The translations under genes and the position numbers were made by a program. Of a DNA stretch of 8,452 nt, positions 5,871 through 8,452 are shown in pieces. This DNA is from JAEZKC01 sp046538945 (GTDB lineage: Bacteria > Fibrobacterota > Chitinivibrionia > Chitinivibrionales > Chitinispirillaceae). Under the pieces are notes generated by a model. It worked only from the letters and a program-made list of their open reading frames with translations, was not told the origin of the DNA and ran no database searches. Within the stretch, counting starts at the first letter, position 1, and every line of letters starts with the position of its first letter. The DNA is taken from assembly GCA_046538945.1 (NCBI GenBank), contig JBKHHW010000134.1, forward strand, positions 1 to 8,452. The letters run 5' to 3'.

Positions 5871-7184
5871 ATGATGAAAAAGATAATCGCTTTACCAGTT
5901 CTTCTTTTCGTTTTCTGCATACGCCTCAGCGCTCAAAACGGCGACTCTCTGCCTGTGTTTACCCTCCGGGAGTGTATCACAAGCGCCTTTGAGAACAGTC
6001 CCAGGTCCGAGCTGATCGCCGCCGAGCGACTTCAGGCCCGCACCAATGTGCTTAACACTCTCAGTCCGCTGCTGCCTCTTGTGAGCTTATCCTCCGGCTG
6101 GAACCGTTCCGGTCAGGGGGGGACGCTGGTGGAGGTCCCCGGGCAAGCTCCAGTGGTAACCGAAGATGTAACGGCGGATAACTTTCAGACGAATCTCAGT
6201 GTCGCCCAGACTCTCCTGGATGCTTCCGCATTCACCCAGATTTCCCAAGTTCCAAATATCCACCGTATGGCGGAAACGATGTCGGAGGAATCCCGGGCAG
6301 AGCTGGCGTTTAGCGTTAAGCAGCAGTTCTACAGTCTCGTTCAGCTTCATAGCGCCTACAGGGTGAGCCAGGCCGCGGTGGAGCAGGTCGAGCAGCAGGT
6401 CGAGGTGGCCCGCGAGCAGTTCAGACTCGGCTCGATCGCCCGCCCCGAGCTTCTCAGGGTGAAGGTGGCGCTCATCCAGCAGAGAGTCGAGGTGATAAAC
6501 GCACAGGCGGCATTGGTAAACGGGCGGCGAGCACTGGCAAATCTCATAGGGGTCGATTACCCCGTACAGATCGACACCTCTCTTCAGTTTCCCGACACCT
6601 CCGGCGCTCTTCCATCACAGGATTCTCTGCTGAAAATCGTGCTGGAGAAAAATCCCTCCTATCAGCTCTCTCAGCTTTCCCTGGACGTTCAGAAAAGTAA
6701 CGAACTGGCAACCCGGCTAAGAATACTGCCCTCGGTAAGCGGAACTTTCGCCTACGGATACTCCGCACCTGAATTCGGGGCGGATTGGTCTGACAATGAC
6801 TTCTGGTCTCTGGGGGTGGATCTGAGCTTCAGCATTTTCGAGCGGCTGAGCAGGTATGCCCAGGTGAGGGAAGCGGCCGCTCAGACCCGGATCTCCCAAT
6901 CCAATACGGAAATAACCCGAACCAATGTAGTTCAGCAGGTGAACGAATCCTACGCCAATCTGCAGACAGCCCAGCAGACACTTCTGCTTGTTCCCGATCT
7001 TCTGGAGCAGGCACGGGAGGAGTTCAGGCTGACCCGGGAACAGTTCAGGCTTGGTGCCGCTTCAGCCCTGGATTTCCTTCAGAGCCAGCTTGTGTATAAC
7101 GAGGCGCAGCAGCAGGCTGTTCAGATCATCACCAATTACTACGTGGCCCAGGCGCAGATTCAGCAGCTTCTGGGTGAGTGGTAG
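5871..7184 (+). CDS. TolC-family outer membrane efflux protein
   Basis: A 437-residue outer-membrane channel subunit of a tripartite exporter. It would trimerise into a beta-barrel with a long periplasmic alpha-helical tunnel, taking substrates from the inner-membrane pump through the adaptor to the outside. A signal peptide (MMKKIIALPVLLFVFCIRLSA, cleavage about 21-22) is followed by FTLRECITSAFENSP, the typical OEP opening. The family's two-fold internal duplication shows clearly: REQFRLGSIARPELLRVKVAL (about 181-201) in the first half matches REQFRLGAASALDFLQSQLVY (about 389-409) in the second. Long Gln/Ala-rich helices with little Cys and strand stretches near 65-80, 105-115, 285-300 and 312-322 also fit. 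Length is normal. The start is ATGATGAAAAAG; either ATG is possible, and the weak CGGA upstream suits the second (5874) slightly better. It precedes the adaptor by ten bases in an operon. GC content seems higher than in the left-hand genes. Confidence 0.93.
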   Translation: MMKKIIALPVLLFVFCIRLSAQNGDSLPVFTLRECITSAFENSPRSELIAAERLQARTNVLNTLSPLLPLVSLSSGWNRSGQGGTLVEVPGQAPVVTEDVTADNFQTNLSVAQTLLDASAFTQISQVPNIHRMAETMSEESRAELAFSVKQQFYSLVQLHSAYRVSQAAVEQVEQQVEVAREQFRLGSIARPELLRVKVALIQQRVEVINAQAALVNGRRALANLIGVDYPVQIDTSLQFPDTSGALPSQDSLLKIVLEKNPSYQLSQLSLDVQKSNELATRLRILPSVSGTFAYGYSAPEFGADWSDNDFWSLGVDLSFSIFERLSRYAQVREAAAQTRISQSNTEITRTNVVQQVNESYANLQTAQQTLLLVPDLLEQAREEFRLTREQFRLGAASALDFLQSQLVYNEAQQQAVQIITNYYVAQAQIQQLLGEW

Positions 7185-7190
7185 AAGGAG
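7185..7190 (+). promoter_or_regulatory. Ribosome-binding site deciding the adaptor start
   Basis: AAGGAG follows the TolC stop codon directly and lies four bases before ATG 7195. It fixes the adaptor start there instead of at in-frame ATG 7051, which would overlap the TolC gene by 134 bases and add a non-conserved Arg/Ser-rich stretch. Confidence 0.85.
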
Positions 7191-7194
7191 TGCG

Positions 7195-8361
7195 ATGGTG
7201 ACCAGACGCCGAAAGAATATTCTGATAATCCTTTTTGTGGGTCTTTCCCTGATTATGGTACTGGCCCTGATAACCGGCCGTGAGCGCAGGCCGGAAGTGC
7301 AACTGGCGCAGGTGGTTCTGGGGAATCTGGTTTCCACAGTGAATGCCACGGGCGTGGTGCAGCCGGCCACGGAAGTGCAGATATCCTCATCGGTGTCGGG
7401 GAGTGTTCAGGAACTGCCGGTAACGGAAGGGGACACGGTCGATCGGGGGGATCTTTTAATCCAGCTTGAGCAGCAGGAGTACCAGGCGGCTCTTCAGAGA
7501 GCGCAGGCGGCTCTGGATGCGGCTCAGTCCGCTTTTGCCCAGAGTAGGGCTCAGTACGAAAGAGCAAGGCGACTCTTTGAACAGGAGCTTGTTGCGGAGC
7601 AGGAGTTCGAGGCGGCCAGAGCGCAGTATCTGGCTGACCGGGCGAGAGTGCGGGAGGCTGCGGCGAATGTGCGGCAGGCCCGAAGGCAGCTGGAGGAGAC
7701 CACTATCACTTCGCCTATTTCAGGAGTTGTCACTCAGCTCAATGTGGAAATAGGGGAGCAGGTCGTCCCCGGCCAGCTCAACGTGCCCGGCACTGTGCTT
7801 CTCACCGTGGCAAATCTCTCCCGGATGCAGGTGGAGACGCAGGTGAGCGAATCCGAGGTGGCCCAAATAAGCGTGGGCCAGTCCGCGGTCATTGAAGTGG
7901 AGGCTTTTCCCGGCAGAAAGTTTAGTGGTGACGTGGTGGAAGTCGGTTTTTCACCGGATACGCCCGAGGAAGCCGCGGACGGGGCGGTGAACTATTCGGT
8001 GAGTATCGGCTTCGAGGATACTGTTCCGGAGCTCAAACCGGGCATGACCGCCTATGCCGATATTGTCACCGCCCGCAGGGACAGTACACTCATGGTGCCG
8101 ATTCAGGCCGTGGTCACCCGTCCCGCCGAACAGCTTTCCCCCGCGGCTCAGGGGAACTTTCAGCCCGGCACGGAGGTTCAGGCGGTGTTTGTGCACGATA
8201 ACGGGGTAGCACGGCTGATGCCTGTGGAAACCGGCATAGCGGGCATGGAGTTCATCCAGATTGCATCCGGTTTAAAGAGAGGTCAGGAGGTGATAACCGG
8301 ACCTTTCGAGGTGCTCCGCGAGTTGCAGACCGGCCAGGGGGTGAGGGAGACGAGGGAATAG
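7195..8361 (+). CDS. Periplasmic adaptor (membrane fusion protein) of a tripartite efflux system, MacA/HlyD-like
   Basis: A 388-residue adaptor bridging an inner-membrane pump and the TolC protein. A basic N-terminus (MVTRRRKN) and one membrane helix (about 9-27) anchor it in the inner membrane, with the rest in the periplasm. Split lipoyl halves lie at about 52-90 (ATGVVQPATEVQISSSVSGSV ... VTEGDTVDRGDLL) and 171-203 (ITSPISGVVTQLNVEIGEQVVPG). Between them is a heptad-rich Ala/Gln/Arg coiled-coil hairpin (about 91-168) that docks to TolC. A beta-barrel (about 206-297, ending KPGMTAYADIVTARRDSTLMVP) and a membrane-proximal domain (about 298-385, GLKRGQEVITGPFEVLREL) follow. The single membrane anchor without a lipobox and the overall form resemble adaptors that pair with MacB-type ABC transporters; an RND partner cannot be excluded. 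The last residues (about VRETRE) and the stop are encoded by the first unit of a 15-base tandem repeat, so the C-terminus has been shaped by the repeat. Confidence 0.92.
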   Translation: MVTRRRKNILIILFVGLSLIMVLALITGRERRPEVQLAQVVLGNLVSTVNATGVVQPATEVQISSSVSGSVQELPVTEGDTVDRGDLLIQLEQQEYQAALQRAQAALDAAQSAFAQSRAQYERARRLFEQELVAEQEFEAARAQYLADRARVREAAANVRQARRQLEETTITSPISGVVTQLNVEIGEQVVPGQLNVPGTVLLTVANLSRMQVETQVSESEVAQISVGQSAVIEVEAFPGRKFSGDVVEVGFSPDTPEEAADGAVNYSVSIGFEDTVPELKPGMTAYADIVTARRDSTLMVPIQAVVTRPAEQLSPAAQGNFQPGTEVQAVFVHDNGVARLMPVETGIAGMEFIQIASGLKRGQEVITGPFEVLRELQTGQGVRETRE

Positions 8362-8445
8362 GAGACGAGGGAATAGGAGACGAGGGAATAGGAGACGAGG
8401 GAATAGGAGACAAGGGAATAGGAGACAAGGGAATAGGAGACAAGG
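8346..8445. repeat. Tandem repeat, 15-base unit GGAGACGAGGGAATA, 6.7 copies
   Basis: Six full units and a ten-base partial unit run head to tail. Units 1-4 read GGAGACGAGGGAATA; units 5-7 read GGAGACAAGG(GAATA), one G-to-A change that groups the later units. The array begins within the adaptor gene and supplies its stop codon (TAG, 8359-8361). In the adaptor's frame every unit reads Glu-Thr-Arg-Glu-stop, so unit loss or gain would not change the adaptor. The other two plus-strand frames stay open. Every junction of units carries AGGAG, a Shine-Dalgarno-like sequence. Confidence 0.95.
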
Positions 8446-8452
8446 TGAACCT
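8435..8452 (+). promoter_or_regulatory. Possible ribosome-binding site and GTG start of the next gene
   Basis: AGGAG (8435-8439), the last one provided by the tandem repeat, is five bases before GTG at 8445-8447, followed by AAC CT (Met-Asn-Leu or similar). The next gene of an efflux operon, expected to be the pump ATPase or permease, would fit here, but only eight bases remain in the window, so this is a suggestion from spacing alone. Confidence 0.3.

Noticed and set aside
5536..5992. Short open frames on both strands in the divergent intergenic region (5536-5853 minus, 5687-5992 plus)
   Set aside because: They run through repeat elements, and the plus-strand one overlaps the TolC signal peptide; translations look random.
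7018..7060. Local duplication EEFRLTREQFRLG in the TolC protein as an unusual insertion
   Set aside because: The family normally has two successive helix heptads of this kind before the conserved Gly, so it is expected TolC architecture.
7051..7194. Longer adaptor start at ATG 7051
   Set aside because: It overlaps the TolC gene extensively and adds an Arg/Ser-rich stretch; ATG 7195 has AAGGAG and a proper membrane anchor right after it.
8252..8443. Minus-strand open frame of repeated Ser-Pro-Ile-Pro units at the right end
   Set aside because: It is the reverse reading of the 15-base tandem repeat and the adaptor gene, not an independent protein.

Overview
The window looks like chromosomal DNA from a Gram-negative bacterium. 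It encodes an outer-membrane TolC-family channel, a periplasmic adaptor, and a 7TMR-DISM sensor kinase with an N-terminal extracytoplasmic sensor domain. Intergenic DNA carries degenerate copies of a CTTCGACTC...CGCTCAGG element and short tandem repeats, a style I associate with FCB-type and related environmental lineages. I cannot assign a phylum from the sequence. No rRNA, tRNA, transposase, integrase or CRISPR array is visible.

Left part (1-5430) is read entirely on the minus strand. In transcription order it holds: a secreted right-handed beta-helix protein (5358-4087); its strong intrinsic terminator (4059-4022); an AT-rich gap; a hybrid sensor histidine kinase (3907-1436); and an SGNH/GDSL-type hydrolase that overlaps the kinase's end by 16 bases and runs off the left edge (1451-1). 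The overlap makes kinase and hydrolase one co-translated unit. The beta-helix gene is a separate transcription unit because of the terminator.

The middle (5359-5870) is a 512-base divergent intergenic region. Near the beta-helix gene it has a cluster of GTGAA half-sites that resembles an operator. Towards the efflux genes it has three degenerate copies of the CTTCGACTC element and a four-unit GGTAAAC tandem repeat. I see no convincing gene in it.

The right part (5871-8452) is read on the plus strand: a TolC-family outer-membrane protein, then 10 bases later and behind a good ribosome-binding site a MacA/HlyD-like periplasmic adaptor. Together these are two of the three parts of an export system. 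The inner-membrane pump is not in the window and should lie just to the right. The adaptor's last codons and stop codon are built from a 15-base tandem repeat (6.7 copies). That repeat carries a Shine-Dalgarno-like AGGAG in every unit and ends directly at a possible GTG start for the next gene.

The gene families are ordinary. The less usual points are the kinase-hydrolase coupling, a near-perfect 20-base palindrome inside the start of the hydrolase gene, and the repeats on either side of the efflux genes.
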